From: Nansenia antarctica
Lineage: Eukaryota; Chordata; Actinopteri; Argentiniformes; Microstomatidae
Assembly (NCBI GenBank): GCA_963989245.1
Contig: OZ022345.1
Span: 26,965,347-27,029,346, forward strand
Length of the DNA: 64,000 nucleotides
Direction: 5' to 3'
Part shown: positions 9,200 to 21,212 of the stretch, piece by piece
How the letters are laid out: every line of letters begins with the position of its first letter
Numbering within the stretch: position 1 is the stretch's first letter
Translations under genes and position numbers: made by a program
The notes under the pieces: generated by a model
The model's database searches: none
What the model saw: the letters and a program-made list of their open reading frames with translations, nothing else
Told to the model about the DNA's origin: nothing

Positions 9200-10200
9200 G
9201 TGGTAAAATGCTTATGGTGCTTATCATTCATCACCTGAGAGATACGAGCTAACTTGACCCCAAGTGGCGCTTGGCAGGACAAATGCCGTGACTCCACAAT
9301 CCGAAAAATATGATTCATTCAAACTTGGATAAATATTCTCAAAATTACAATGGGGTTAAATCACAACCACTTTAGTTATCTAAAAATATGATATGGGCTA
9401 TACTCTACTTTCACCGCTAGATGGCGCTGTCTCGCCAGTAAAGTCGTGATTCTGATTCCATTTATTACCATAAATCCTCTTTTAGTAGCCTGGCTGTTCA
9501 TTTGCTTAATCACAGAGTGCATCTGGTGTGTGTGTTTGAGACAGACTAACACCGTTGCTGTTGCCAAACTGCTGCTCAAGCCCACGATATGACAGAGCTG
9601 AATATATCATACAGGTTCTGTCTACTGAGAACAAAGATGTTAAACAAAAATATATACAAATTAAAATGACAAATGAAACTAAGATCATTCATTCAACATG
9701 TTCTAGATCCCCTGGAACAAGTAGTCACAACACTGAGAAATAAGAAGGAATCAGTAGGTAGTCGGCGCACGCATCCACGCCGCTGAGGTGTGTGTATCAA
9801 TCCTTCTGTAGGATCCATTGCGACCGTTAAGTCAAACAACGACTCTGAAATGAACACTCAGAAAACTAAATCATGACTCTCAAGTCAGTAAAAAAGAGTC
9901 GCTCAAAAAGAGTGACATCATAGGGGTGATTTTCCTTAAAACCCACTCTACAGAATGTAGAAAAATCACAGTTTTCACATGTGTACACTTTTATCGGCGC
10001 TGGAGATAATGAACGTGATGTTTAAAAACGGTGACGTGTCCCTTTAAACCTCCTAACTTTGACGAAATCAACGCACTTTCTCTCACTGACACAAACGGCG
10101 CTCGGCAGAAAAAATCGTGAGTCAACTTGACGAGCGTCACTGTCTATAATGCCTATGATGACAGGTGAAGCTGACAGCCTTTTACCTCTCAACTTCTCAC
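9200..10200. other. Non-coding interval between Mx exon and ubtf-like gene
   Basis: No further Mx or UBTF exon is visible on either strand. The short frames at 9376-9743 lack family resemblance. The later exons of the ubtf-like gene would be expected here and are absent. Confidence 0.5.
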
Positions 10201-12396
10201 CTCATATTCTCTCTGTAGCTCCAGGGCCTTGCTGATCCACTTCAGTCTCTTCTTGTCAGAGAGCTGGGACCACTGTCTCCTCAGGGCCTCCTTGAGCTCC
10301 TTCTGGCTTACCTGGCAACAAAAGTGAATCGGTTATTGTGAGATGAGTGTTTTCCGAATTCCGTACTTGTAAAGTCAGGTTCCCCTGGATACACTTACGT
10401 CAGGGTGTAGCTTCATGTAGGTCTTCTTCTCGTGGTTGTACCACAGCTGCTGGGGCGTCTTGGGCTTCTCTGGGAGATCAGACTTCTTCTTCTCCTCTAT
10501 CAACTCGGGGTGGTCCTCTCTGAAGTGAAATAGAGCCAAAAAGCCGGTTTGTTAAAGGAGCATTAAAAGTATTGGATTTAAAGTGCAATAATAAAATCAA
10601 CTCAACATCTGAACTAGACCAAGTTATCTAAACTTGACGATTATTTTTAATAGCTATAGTTTAAGTGGTCCACTTAGACTGCCCACCATGACAAATGTCA
10701 ACAGGAGAGAGAATGACACTCACTTGAATCGTGCCATATTCTTCTCAAACGACTTCTTCTCTCGCTGAAATTCTGTGATATACTTTTGCTGTTGGGAACA
10801 GAACAGAAAAACACAATTAGTCAGTAGCAGAATGATTTCATTGCATGTCTTCATAAGGCTACATTTTTTTACATTGTTGATGGGATGGAATCTGTCTTTG
10901 AATAAATATTTATTCAAAAAGACATGATGACTGCAAATTGATCTTCACCTTTCTCTTCTCTGGGAGCTCCTTGTATTTCTTGGACAGAATTTTGGTGAGG
11001 TCCAGGTTGCTCATCTCTGGGTGGATCTTGGCATACTTGGCTCGCTTCTCCATGAAGAACTGGAAATATGGTGTCAGAGGCTTCTTTGGGAAGTCTGGGT
11101 GGGTCTTTAAAACAGTAGAAATATAGCATCATTCACACAAGAATTCACACACAGAAAGGTAATTTAGCAATTCCACTACTCCAACTGTCAAATCATTGCA
11201 TTTTATATGTACAACAAAATATCTGATCCTTTACCTTCAATTTCTTCCCTTTGTAAGGGTTCTTTACATACTCAATGGCATCAACTATGAGCTCCGTCAA
11301 GGTCCTATACTTCCGTACCTAAAAAAAGTAAATGAGATAGACATACAGTAAACCTCCAAATGAAACTCAGATTTAGATACATTTTCCATTTCAGTGACTG
11401 CAGCAATACAATTACTGTCTCATAGATCAATTTGCTGTTGACATAATCTACTCTACATCACAGGGCAATTCCCTTACAACTGCCCAAATTCCTAATTATA
11501 CATTTTCTAGCCACATTTCTTGGAGAGGAAACTCGCAGTCACACACAAAAGTGTTACTGTAACATGGGTAATTCATTCTCATGTCTCCTTTACAGACAGA
11601 TGTAAAACATGTATTTTTTTTAAATGTATGAAGTTTGCAAATGCTTCCCCCATGATTTTTTTCATGATAGTCATTTACTGTAGGTGAAAGTTTGTTTACT
11701 CAGTCTTCATATACATTATAAAATGGCCTTTCTGTGAATTCTGATTGGCTAACCTCGGTGGACACCTTTGACCACTTCTGTTTACACATGTCACTGGTGA
11801 ACCCTCCAAAGCAGACCTTCTCCCAGTCAAAGTGGGACTCTGTGGTCTTGTATTTCATGGCATCCACATCAGGCAACAGGCTCCGGATCCTCTCCAACAG
11901 GCTCAGGCAGTCCTCCTTACTCCACGTGTCCAGAACTGCACAGGTACAGGTACAGACACAGAACATGTCAAGGCCAGTTTTATTAGACAGACACAATTTA
12001 ACCTTGTGCTGACCCAAAATAAAACTATAAGCCCTGACAAATATACGGTCAAATGTATCAATCACATGTGAACGGAATTCAACGGATACATCTCAACAAA
12101 AGTATGTTATTATTACACGTGTTTCATCAAGGCAAGATAACATGAGGAGCGTGGAGAAAAACAGGTTTAACTGTGCCAGACTTCCAGACAAAATATAGGC
12201 TAAGCTTATAGCTTTTGATCTTAACAAAACAAAAAGCATTGTTTGGAGGAATGGCATTCTGCAAGAGATTGTCTAATTCCACATGTTGGTAATGAACATG
12301 GACATGTTAAATCAGCCTACCTGGCTCAACCTTTATCCTTTGACCAGTCTGAGGCTGTGGCGCAGTGGACACACCAACACTGCTGCTGCCATTCAT
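10201..12396 (-). CDS. ubtfl: ubtf-like gene, first seven coding exons (N-terminal domain and HMG boxes 1-2)
   Basis: The minus-strand exons are 12396-12321, 11935-11754, 11318-11235, 11104-10949, 10788-10724, 10519-10399 and 10311-10201. All have GT/AG borders and sum to 795 bp (265 codons) without a break. The start is MNGSSSVGV. The first region (TWSKEDCLSLLERIRSLLPD ... TTESHFDWEKVCF ... MCKQKW) is the UBF N-terminal domain. HMG box 1 spans FPKKPLTPYFQFFMEKRAKY to MARFKEDHPE, and HMG box 2 spans KPKTPQQLWYNHEKKTYM to KALELQREYE. UBF binds rDNA and drives RNA polymerase I transcription in the nucleolus. A donor follows GAG at 10201, but the next expected exon (continuing toward HMG box 3) is not found before the Mx promoter. 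The paralogue call (ubtfl rather than ubtf) is inferred from the diverged N-terminus. Confidence 0.88.
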
Positions 12397-12945
12397 AGTG
12401 CAGTGTCTGAGGGCAGATCAACTAACGCGCTTTTTTACAACCCTGAAACCCAACAGAAAACACTTTCATTCAGTCATTAAACCAAATTTTGGTTTAAAGC
12501 TGAGTTCTGCCACTGGCAAAAACTATAGCTATCTAACCGAACACGGGAGACGTTCAGTGACAAGTCGAGACATAGCCTACCTTCGAGCTCTGCGCGGTAG
12601 AAAAACAAAACTAAAACAGCAATATGCGTACAAGGTTTTACGTTTCAATGTTTCAAGATATCATCTGACTTCTTTCCATTCTATACAAACACACGTGTTC
12701 GTCTTGAAATACTGTATTGGACGCGATGACACGTGCACTGTTATGTATTGAAAGTGTAATTTTGAGCTATGTGGACCACCGTAGTTGGAGTGATAAAAAG
12801 CGGATAGGTAAATGCGGAAATGATTATGCCTGTATACCTGCGATGTGTTCAGTAAAGCTACTACGGATATAATCAAAGTGTTTCGCCGCCTCTGCCTCCA
12901 TTCTTGATCGGGAATTATCGATGTTATTGTCTACATACATAACAT
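12397..12945. other. Upstream region of ubtf-like gene
   Basis: About 550 bp upstream of the ubtf-like start codon with no repeat or protein signal that I recognise; it presumably holds its 5' leader and promoter. No clear TATA or GC-box arrangement stands out. Confidence 0.35.
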
Positions 12946-13324
12946 CAGAGGTGTCAAAAGTATTCACATTCATTACTCAAGTAGAAGTATAGATACTATG
13001 GTTTAAAAAGACTTCTGTAGAAGTTGAAGTATCAACTCAAGCTTTTTACTCAAGTAAAAGTATAAAAGTACTGGTTTCAAAACTACTTAAAGTATAAAAG
13101 TAAAAGTAATGTAAGGGGGAAAAAATGCCATTAAGAACAAAAGCTTAGGCCACGCCACAGGGGCCTATAGTGCACTACCCCACCTCCCCCCCAAAAAACA
13201 TTTTTCTAAAGGCCATAATGACTATTATGTTATTATTAAAATGTTAATGTTGAAAAATTTGGGATGTACTTATTTCAGACGCATTTATGCCCATTGAAAA
13301 TGAACACATTTTAGTACAATGCAA
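12946..13324. mobile_element. Tol2-like hAT terminal region
   Basis: It begins CAGAGGTGTCAAAAGTATTC and continues with many direct and inverted copies of aagtaaaagt and acttaaagta. This is the characteristic subterminal texture of Tol2 ends. The orientation (terminus on the left, interior on the right) and the Tol2-like transposase running leftward from 20929 to 14632 make it the likely 3' end of that element. An L2-type LINE lies in between. Confidence 0.75.
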
Positions 13325-14390
13325 ATAATAATAATAATAATAATACATTCGATTTATATAGCGCTTTTCCGAGGCTCAAAGACGCTGACAATATGGGCAA
13401 AACGGAAAACACAGAAACAACAAGCAACAGATAACATGAGCACATAGAACACAGAGGTAACGAACGGGGAAGGGGAGGTTGTATGCATGTCCATGGGGGG
13501 AGGGGGGTGGCAGGGTGAGGGGAGATGGTTAAGGATAGGGGAGGCTGTATGCATGTCCAGGGGGGGGGCGGGGGTGGCAGGGATGGGGGAGATGGCTAGG
13601 GGTAGGGGAGGCTGTAGGCGTGGGAGAACAGGTAGGTTTTGAGGTGGGATTTAAAAGTGAGGAGTGAGGGTGAGTCTCTGAGTGGTTGAGGGAGAGAGTT
13701 CCAGAGGCGGGGTGCGGCTCGTGAAAAGGCACGGTGACCGAAGCCTTTGAGTTTTGAGGGTGGGACAGTGAGGGGAACAATGGATGAGGATCGGAGGGTA
13801 CGGGTAGGGCGGTGGGGGAGAAGGAGGTCAGTCAGGCAAGGGGGGGCCAGGCTATGGAGGGCTTTGTATGTGAGGATGAGGACTTTGAATTGTATACGTT
13901 CTTTGATGGGGAGCCAGTGGAGAGAGTGGAGGACAGGAGTGATGTGGTCACGGGAGCGGGTGTTTGAGAGGAGGCGTGCAGCAGAGTTTTGGACCATCTG
14001 GAGTCTATGGAGGGAGCGGGAGGTGATGCCGGTGAGTAGGGAGTTGCAGTAGTCGAGGCGGGAGGAGATGAAGGCGTGGATGAGGGATTCAGCAGCGGGG
14101 GGGAGAGGCAGTGTCTGATCTTTGCAATGTTTCGGAGGTGGAAGTAGGATGTCTTGACAATGGAACTGACGTGGGGATCGAATGAGAGGGTGGGGTCCAG
14201 AATGAAGCCGAGGTTGCGAGCCAGGGGGGAGGGGGTGATGGTAGTATCGTCAATGGTGAGTGTGATGGGTCCGGTTTTATTGAGGGTGGATTTGGTGCCG
14301 ATGAGGATGACTTCGGTCTTTTCACTGTTCAGTTTGAGGAAGTTGTGTGTGAGCCAGGTTTTTATTGCGGAGATGCATTAAATACATTAA
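13325..14390 (-). mobile_element. L2/CR1-type LINE, 5'-truncated
   Basis: The minus strand carries the C-terminal part of a non-LTR reverse transcriptase in two frames. The frame at 14325-14089 holds the post-catalytic region, and 13997-13596 holds MVQNSAARLLSNTRSRDHIT, LHWLPIKERI, the thumb region typical of fish L2-like elements. The 3' end is gcgctatataaatcgaatg plus an (ATT)n tail at 13325-13350. 5' truncated and frameshifted, so inactive. Confidence 0.8.
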
Positions 14391-16585
14391 AGAACCATAT
14401 ATGTGTACTACTGAGCATTAACATGTGAACACGGAAGATATGATGACTAGTTGCCTTATAAGTATTGTAATGGTGCAAAAAGTCAAACGTCAAAAGTCAA
14501 ACGTCAAAAGTCAAAAGTCAATAGCCTTTATTGGAACTGTGAGGGCAAAACCATACAAACCATAACAAAGTAGTGATTCAATATTTCCTGAAAAAACACA
14601 CACATACACACAATCTACATCAGCATCAGAGTTACCAATAAGCTTTGTTCAGCCGCAAAAGCAGCAGGTTCTCAAAGTTCTTTGAGCCAATGCATGCTCT
14701 TTTTGGCCTGAAGATCAGCCCTGCGACACTAAACAGTCTTTCACAGGCTGCTGAGGCAGGGAGTCCCGTATTAAGTTTGAGTGATAGCTGGCACACAGCT
14801 GGGAAGGTCTTCAGTACCTCTACTGTGTCTCCTGGGCACCCCAGGTACGCATCCAACTGCTGGGACGTTTCAAGAGGGCCGGTCTTCTTCAAGGAGGAAA
14901 AGAAGTCCTCTTCCTCAGACGATTGGGAGCCCTCACTGAAGTGTTTCTCGTCCTGACAGTCCAAGTGGCTTCTGATATAGTGAAGGCCTGTGGAATAAAA
15001 AACAAAAATCATGACAATTTAGACTATATGGCAGTATTGTAACTGTGTATTGGATAGTGTTGTGTGTGTGTGTCATTAAATGTAATTTCAAACTAATTTC
15101 ACTGTCTTCATAGAAATTACACATATTAAGCGGAAGTGAGACACTTACCAAGTTTGAGGATATTTTCGTCACTTGTCCAACAGGTCTTAAATTTGGGAAC
15201 TAGAATGGCTGCGGCTATCAGTTCTGGATCTGCAAGCATCTCTCCGAAGCGTTTCTCAAGGCCTGAAAGAAGTGCAGCAATCAAAGGCTCACAGAACTTG
15301 GAGGCGACTTGAAGGTGCTGTAGCTTGGTCCTTAGCAGAGTTATGGTGGGGACCAACCATCCCATCTGCACACTGGTTTCTCCCTGAAGAACATCCAGTG
15401 CCTTTGCAACTGGGCTCATTGTCTTCGCATATTCTGCAAGAAATGCAAGTTCCACTGGAGTAAACCTGTACAAAGAAGAAGAGAAAAACACAACATGGAA
15501 CATTAAGTCTACTTGATGTAGCACCTTCAACTGGAGGAACTGATCATTAAAAAGGAAAAATATTGTCATCTGAGACTTTTAGAAATGAAGTTGTGTTGCT
15601 ACAAATCACATTCATAGTAAATATGGGGACTGCATATTGGCATAGTGCATACATGTTCTACAGTATTCCAAGTATAAAACTGTGACTTAATCTATTGTTA
15701 ATCACTTCATTAACTGTAAGGCAGAAAAACAAGCACTTACTTGGGTGTATCTAGTTCACTGCAGACAGCTGCAAGGGCTCCCTCGCCTTGTTCTCGTGTT
15801 ATTCTCACTATTCTTTCTACGGCTGAGAAGAGTGAATTCCACCTTGTAGCAACAGGCCTTACGAGTTGGAGTTTGCAGTGGTCTTCAATTACTTCAGATG
15901 CGGTGGTTGATCTTGAACTTTTATTCCACAGGCTAGAGCATTTGGCAAATGTGGACCTTGACACGCGCTTGTACAGTGGGTTGACCTCTGCTTTTGAAGC
16001 ATCAACTGTGGACACTAAATTGAGGAGGTGGCAGGCGCAGCGATGGTGCTTGGGTAGCTGGTATTCTAAGTAGTCATCTTCTTCCAACAGGGCTCCGGCA
16101 TCAACAAATTCAACACCCTCAAGGCTTTCCTCTTCTTCATCGTTATCATCATTTTGGCCACAATCATCCTCTTCTCCATCACCCTCTCCTACAGGCATAG
16201 ACGGATCATGAAAAAATGGGGCCCTGGGCCTGGACGTGTAGAAAGGCCCCCCTCCCCAGCGCAAACACATTTTTTTTTTAGAGCGCAAGTAAACACAATG
16301 CCAACAGCATATAAGACATAGCCTACGTGTACCTGCATCTCAACAGGTTTTACAGCGGAGGAACACTCAAAGCCAACAGCACAATAACTAGAAAAAATTC
16401 ACCTGTATTTCAACGACAGGATTTACAACACAGGCATGCCACACTCAATTGAAGCCAACAACAGTACATGTACAGTAACAAAATACACCGCTTTCAACCA
16501 AAACCAATTGGCAACACTATGGTGTCATATATAGCATTCACAGGATGGCTTTATAAGACTAAATTAATCATAAAATAGTCTTACC

Positions 16586-16815
16586 TTATGCAATGCATTT
16601 TTTCCTGGCTCTGCTTCGTGCAAAATCATCCACGATATCATTCAAGTCCAGTGATTTGGTCAGTTCGCTCTCAATTGCCATGAGAGAAAGAGCCTTGAGA
16701 CGGTGTTGCGTCATTATAGTCCGCAATTCGTTTTTAATCCTGGACAGCACAGAGAATGACCGCTCCCCTTCGCAATTGGTTACAGGCAGAGTAAAAAATA
16801 GCCGCAGCGCAACAT
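16586..16815 (-). pseudogene. hAT transposase C-terminal fragment (ZMYM-like type)
   Basis: The minus-strand residues LPVTNCEGERSFSVLSRIKN, LRTIMTQHRLKALSLMAIES are the hAT dimerisation domain as seen in ZMYM1-like/hAT proteins. The frame ends at TAA 16586-16588 and is cut on the N-terminal side by the LINE tail at 16815. It differs from the surrounding Tol2-like transposase and so belongs to the inserted element. Confidence 0.8.
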
Positions 16816-17866
16816 GAATGAATGAATGAATGAATGAATGAATGAATGAATGAATGAATGAATGAATGAATGAATGAATGAATGGACTTTATTGTCATTG
16901 CTACAGTACAGGTACCAAACAACGAAATTTAGGAGGGGTGGCTCCCCTGGTGTTAGGAAAGAAAAAAAAAAAAAAAAACTTTAAAAAAAATCACAAGAAG
17001 GGAAGGAGCTGGTTTACATAAATAAAGGCTATGTACACTATCCACTGTACTATACTGTACAGATAGACGACTAGGGTTGTCATATTGCACAATAGTATTA
17101 TTTCACATTTATTTAAAGTGTCACAGTTTGCAGGCTTGAAATGTACATGTTTGTGCCTCCGCACTACACCTGATTTTTTTTTTCAGTCCAGCAGCTGCCA
17201 TCAATCCGTCCAGACTGTCCAGGGCCCAGAACTTAGGTCTTTGCTGTGTTCAGGGCCTGGACGGCCCTGTGGTAGAAGCTGTTCTTCAGTCTGTTTGTCC
17301 TTGCGGCCAGGGTCCTGAACCGCCTTTTCGAGGGCAGCCTGGTAAAGTGTTCGTACCCAGGGTGGGTCGGGTCCCTGGAGATCTTGGAGGCCTTCCTGAG
17401 ACAGCGTGTGTTGTATAGCTCTTCCAGAGAGGGGAGCAGGGCGCCGTGATCTTCTGTGCTGTTCTCACGACTCTCTGTAGCGCATTTCTCTCCGCCGTTG
17501 TGCAGCTGGAGAACCAGTTGCAGATGCCGTAGGTGAGGATGCTCTCCACTGCGCCGCGGTAGAAGGTCACCAGTATCTCCTGCTTGCTGTGTTCCTTCCT
17601 GAGGACTCTCAGGGTGTATAGCTGCTGTTGTGCCCTCTTGATGGTGGCTTTTGTGTTGTCCTTCCAGGTCAGGTCATCCCGCATGTGCATCCCCAGGAAT
17701 CGGAGGGTTGAGACTCTCTCCACGCTCTCTCCGTCGATGAGCAGGGGCTGGATCTCGGACTTTTTCCTCCTGAAGTCTACGATGATTTCCTGGGTCTTTG
17801 ACTTGTTCAGCAGCAGGTTGTTGACCTTGCACAGCTTGCTCAGTTGCTCTACCTTGAGATTGAGAT
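16815..17866 (-). mobile_element. LINE fragment A with (ATTC)n tail
   Basis: Minus-strand reverse-transcriptase C-terminal remnant (SKTQEIIVDFRRKKSEIQPL, STLRFLGMHMRDDLTW, ILVTFYRGAVESILTYGICN). A 3' UTR ends in gacaataaagtccattcatt with a pure ATTC tail at 16815-16884. 5'-truncated at about 17866, where LINE B starts. The same family's 3' end occurs again at 39885. Confidence 0.8.
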
Positions 17867-19115
17867 TGATTGAGATTGAGATAACGTTTATTGCCACTAT
17901 GCGTTACACATATAGGAATTTGCTTCGTCACCACAGCAAGTGCGTTTATACTTTTTTCACATATCAAAAAACAGGACAACACAACAACAACACAGGACAG
18001 ACAACAGTGCATTGGATAGTGCGGTATAAAGTAAAGTGCAGTGCAGAGTTTTTTTTTACAGAGTCCAGTTCAGTCCTGGGCAGACTTGGGGGTGGGGGGG
18101 GGGGGGGAAGCCAGAGTCATTTAACAGCCTGGCGGCTGAGGGGTAGAAGCTGAGCCTGTGGCGGGCCTTAAGTGCCTTAGGCAGCCGCAACCTTCTTCCA
18201 GAGGGAAGCAGGGTGAGGAGGCCGTGGCCGGGGTGGAAGGGGTCAGCCATGATCTTCCTTGCCCTCCTCAGAGCCCTGGTGTCATGCAGGGAGTTGAGGG
18301 AGGGCAAGGGACAGCCGATCACCCTCTCTGCTGAACGTCGCACCCGCTGCAACTTGGCCTTGTCCTTGGTCGTTGCAGCAGGGAACCAGGTGATGATGGA
18401 GTGGGTGAGGATGGATTCTATGATGGCCGTGTAGAACTGGACCATCATGGACCTCGGCAGCCTGAGTTTCCTCAGCTGCCGGAGGAAGAACATCCTCTTC
18501 TGGGCCTTCTTTGTGAGGACCTCGGTGTTCTGCTCCCACTTTAGGTCCCGGGAGATGGTCATGCCTAGAAAGCGGCATGACTCCACGGAGGCCACCGGGG
18601 TACCTCCCAGCGTGATGGGAGGGGGCAGGGCTGCTTTCCTTCGGAAGTCCACCACCATCTCCACTGTTTTTAGAGCATTTAGCTCCAGATTGTTTAAGCT
18701 GCACCATCTCTGCAGCCCCTCGATCTCACCCCTGTAGGCAGATTCGTCCCCCCCGGAGATGAGGCCCACCAGGGTGGTGTCGTCTGCAAACTTTACGATG
18801 GAGTTGCTGGGGTGGACGGGGGTGAAGTCGTAGGTGTAGAGGTTGTAGAGGATGGGGCTTAGCACGCAGCCCTGGGGGGACCCAGTGCTGAGTCTGAGGG
18901 CTGTGGAGGTGTGGGGGCCCACCCGCACCCTCTGGGGGCGGTCGGTCAGGAAGTCCTTGATCCACGCACATATAGAGTGTGATAGACCCAGGTCTAGTAG
19001 TTTGGTCACTAGCCTGTCTGGAAGGATGGTGTTGAAGGCGGAGCTGAAGTCCATAGACAACATAGACATTTGGAAACATAGATTGCAGGCCACAATCGAT
19101 AATTACGCGGAGTAG
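17856..19115 (-). mobile_element. LINE fragment B with reverse-transcriptase palm
   Basis: A 345-codon minus-strand frame (19093-18056) retains the reverse-transcriptase motifs SMDFSSAFNTILPD (motif A, catalytic Asp), TGSPQGCVLSPILYNLY (motif B) and FADDTTLV (motif C). The thumb region and a C-terminal tail follow, then a 3' UTR ending ggcaataaacgttatctcaa and ctcaat repeats. The endonuclease and ORF1 are missing. This is a jockey-like fish LINE; I cannot fix the clade. Confidence 0.85.
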
Positions 19116-19229
19116 TCCTTGTGGGCTTTTATCATCTTCAGCCTTAATAAAAGATCTGTAAAAGACCTGCACCAGTGTGACCTCGTGACCTGTCCCCAGT
19201 ACACAAACTTTACTGGCGCCCTCTAGTGT

Positions 19230-19310
19230 CTAGTTTCTATAGCCTACTCATTAATCTAATGGGAATGTAGCCTGTATTCGCATTAGAATCTGAGTAGGCT
19301 ATAGAAACTA
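19230..19310. repeat. Inverted repeat (hairpin)
   Basis: gtttctatagcctactca and its complement tgagtaggctatagaaac flank about 40 bp. It lies in the right part of the inserted composite and may be a tiny MITE. Confidence 0.6.
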
Positions 19311-21057
19311 TGTAGCCCACACAAGCTTCCCTTTTTTTTGCAAGACGTGGGCCCCTATAAAATTGTTCAAAATAGTATATTCAAAAGTATATTCAAAATA
19401 TTTTTTTTACGTTCATATAAGGAATCTCATTTGTCCCAGTTACAGTAGGACATTTTCTACCGGCATCCCTGCGACAAGAAATGCAAAGGCCCCCCTGATC
19501 TCTGGGGCCCCTGGGCCTGGGCCCGGTAGGCCCGTTCAGTAATATGTCTTTGCCTACAGGTTCAGCATTGTTGTTCTCGTCAGTCTGCCCATAAACTCTG
19601 AAGGCTTTCAGGAAGTTTGATCCGTTGTCAGTTGTAGTGCGAACAATCTTCTCTCTGACATTGAATTCTGTGTGAATATCATTTAGGGCACCAGCCAGGG
19701 CAGAAAAGGTATGTGACCCTTTAAGTTGCTTGCATGCCAGGGCAGCACAGGATCTCTGCATGGTCTGGGGGTTGAACCAGTGCGCAGTGACACCAATGAA
19801 ACCGCGACGGTGTGCCGTACAGCAGTCTGTTGTTGTTGCTATGAACTCAATTTCACTAAGGGCAGCTTTCAGTTTTCTTTTCATTTCAACAGAGGCCTTT
19901 GTGACTTTGTTAACAACAGTATTACGCGTCATGACATTTGTATTTGGCTGAAGATGTTGCACAAGCTCAATGAAGCCCTGTTGCTGAACAATGTGTGGTG
20001 GGTGCAAGCCTTGGACAATGAATTTGAGGACTACTTCATCCACACTTGCCTGGGACACTCTTCGAGCCTCCCACAGCTTGGTTTGTTTGGAGGGTGGGGT
20101 CAAAGAACCTTCAGTGGATGACTTCCTTTTGAGGGCTGTTGAAGAAAGTTGCGTGTACCTCTCTAGACGAGTGGGGTGTTTCTTCTGTGGAGAAAATGAA
20201 TGCACAGGCACAGATTGAGATTCATATTATTTCTCTCAAACCACAAGCTGAGACTATCTAGGACTTCCGCTGTATTAAATGTCACGCTGGAAGTTCATGA
20301 ATGGAGGTCAGACTACAAGTTAGGGAGCAGTTTCACTGGTCTATGCAATTATGTTGAGCAGACCAGAATATTGCCACTTAAAGCTGTTTTAGGACCACAA
20401 GCAGCTGCTGGCATGACTGAAAAGTAACATTATTGTTAATGGCACACACCGCGCACATTTCTTCTCCCGTGGGAACATAATTAACTCTTTACAGCAACAA
20501 ACACGGTAAAACTCCGACCTCAACACATGAAGGATTACAAATGAAAAATTGAATCATAGCCTACTGCTAGCAAGCAAACCATGGCATGTTCTTAGCCATA
20601 GCAAACATTGCAAATTTACCATTAGTACGTTACTAGGTTACTACAAAATGTCGACTGATAATAACAAACTTTCAGCTTACCTCAATATGCTTTTTCAAAT
20701 TAGACGGTGAGTTTTTGAAGGCCATTAGCTCGTGGTACTTGGGTGCGCAGAGCTTGCAGCGCATTCGAAAGGAGTTGTTTTTGCATCCAACCATTTCAAA
20801 AAATTCTTCCAGGTACGGCCAGGGATGGAGAAGGGTTGGCTGATCTTCCTGGCTATCAACCTGGTTGATGCTGGTGCTTGGTTGGGACATTTCGCTGTTA
20901 TTTTTAGTCTTTGGCACGGTCACGGACATCTTTGGCTACATACATCTGCTTTCCTTGCTGGAGTGTGATTTGTGTCATGTGCAGCAGATGGAATGCATCT
21001 CGTACAAACCAATAGGGTGTCGGAATGGTATAATGTTTATACTTCTTGTCACAGCTC

Positions 21058-21212
21058 CGCCCCTGGCTCATCAGACGTCGATCAGTGAACGATTAAGAGC
21101 GCCCTTGCTCATCAGACGTCGATCAGTGAACGATTAAGAGCGCCCCTGGATCATCAGACGTCGATCAGTGGACGATTAAGAGCGCCCCTGGCTCATCAGC
21201 CATCAATCAGTG
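21058..21212. repeat. Tandem repeat, ~50-bp unit
   Basis: Three and a half units containing catcagacgtcgatcagtga and acgattaagagcgccc. It lies just upstream of the Tol2-like transposase start. Whether it is a subterminal part of that element is unknown, because no Tol2-type terminus was found to the right. Confidence 0.8.

Larger units (their letters stand above)
16196..19552. mobile_element. Composite hAT-type insertion within the Tol2-like exon
   Basis: The 3,357-bp insertion is bounded by direct repeats of cctacagg at 16188-16195 and 19553-19560, the 8-bp duplication expected for hAT. The ends are only loosely inverted (CATAGACGGAT versus CAAAGACATAT), followed by GC-rich ggccctgggcctgg-type sequence at both edges. 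Inside are a hAT dimerisation fragment (16586-16815) and two LINE 3' fragments, so LINEs inserted into it later or earlier. Confidence 0.85.
14632..20929 (-). pseudogene. Tol2-like hAT transposase, split by an insertion
   Basis: Four exons on the minus strand. Exon 1 is 20929-20681: Met, then HPWPYLEEFFEMVGCKNNSF and a BED-type zinc finger with RCKLC and LKKHIE. Exon 2 is 20184-15741 (TTTDCCTAHRRGFIGVTAHW, QLPKHHRCACHLLNLVSTVD, TRWNSLFSAVERI). Exon 3 is 15465-15149. Exon 4 is 14987-14632, containing the hAT dimerisation motif PASAACERLFSVAGLIFRPK. Exon number and content parallel Tol2 of medaka. Exon 2 is interrupted at 16196-19552 by another element with an 8-bp duplication. Without it the exons sum to 2,001 bp, a 666-residue frame free of stops (Tol2 transposase is ~650). 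The Trp in the Tol2 TDCWTA stretch is Cys here. Apart from the insertion the gene looks undamaged. Confidence 0.9.

Noticed and set aside
13354..13780. Pro/Ser/His-rich minus-strand frames
   Set aside because: They are alternative frames of the L2-like LINE 3' region, with no independent support.
17286..17897. Separate host gene from the 203-codon frame
   Set aside because: Content is the C-terminal reverse-transcriptase region of a LINE; it ends in its 3' UTR and ATTC tail.
12946..20990. A complete Tol2-like element with both ends
   Set aside because: Only the left terminus (12946) is seen. No CAGAGGTG-type end lies right of 20929, so the right boundary cannot be given.
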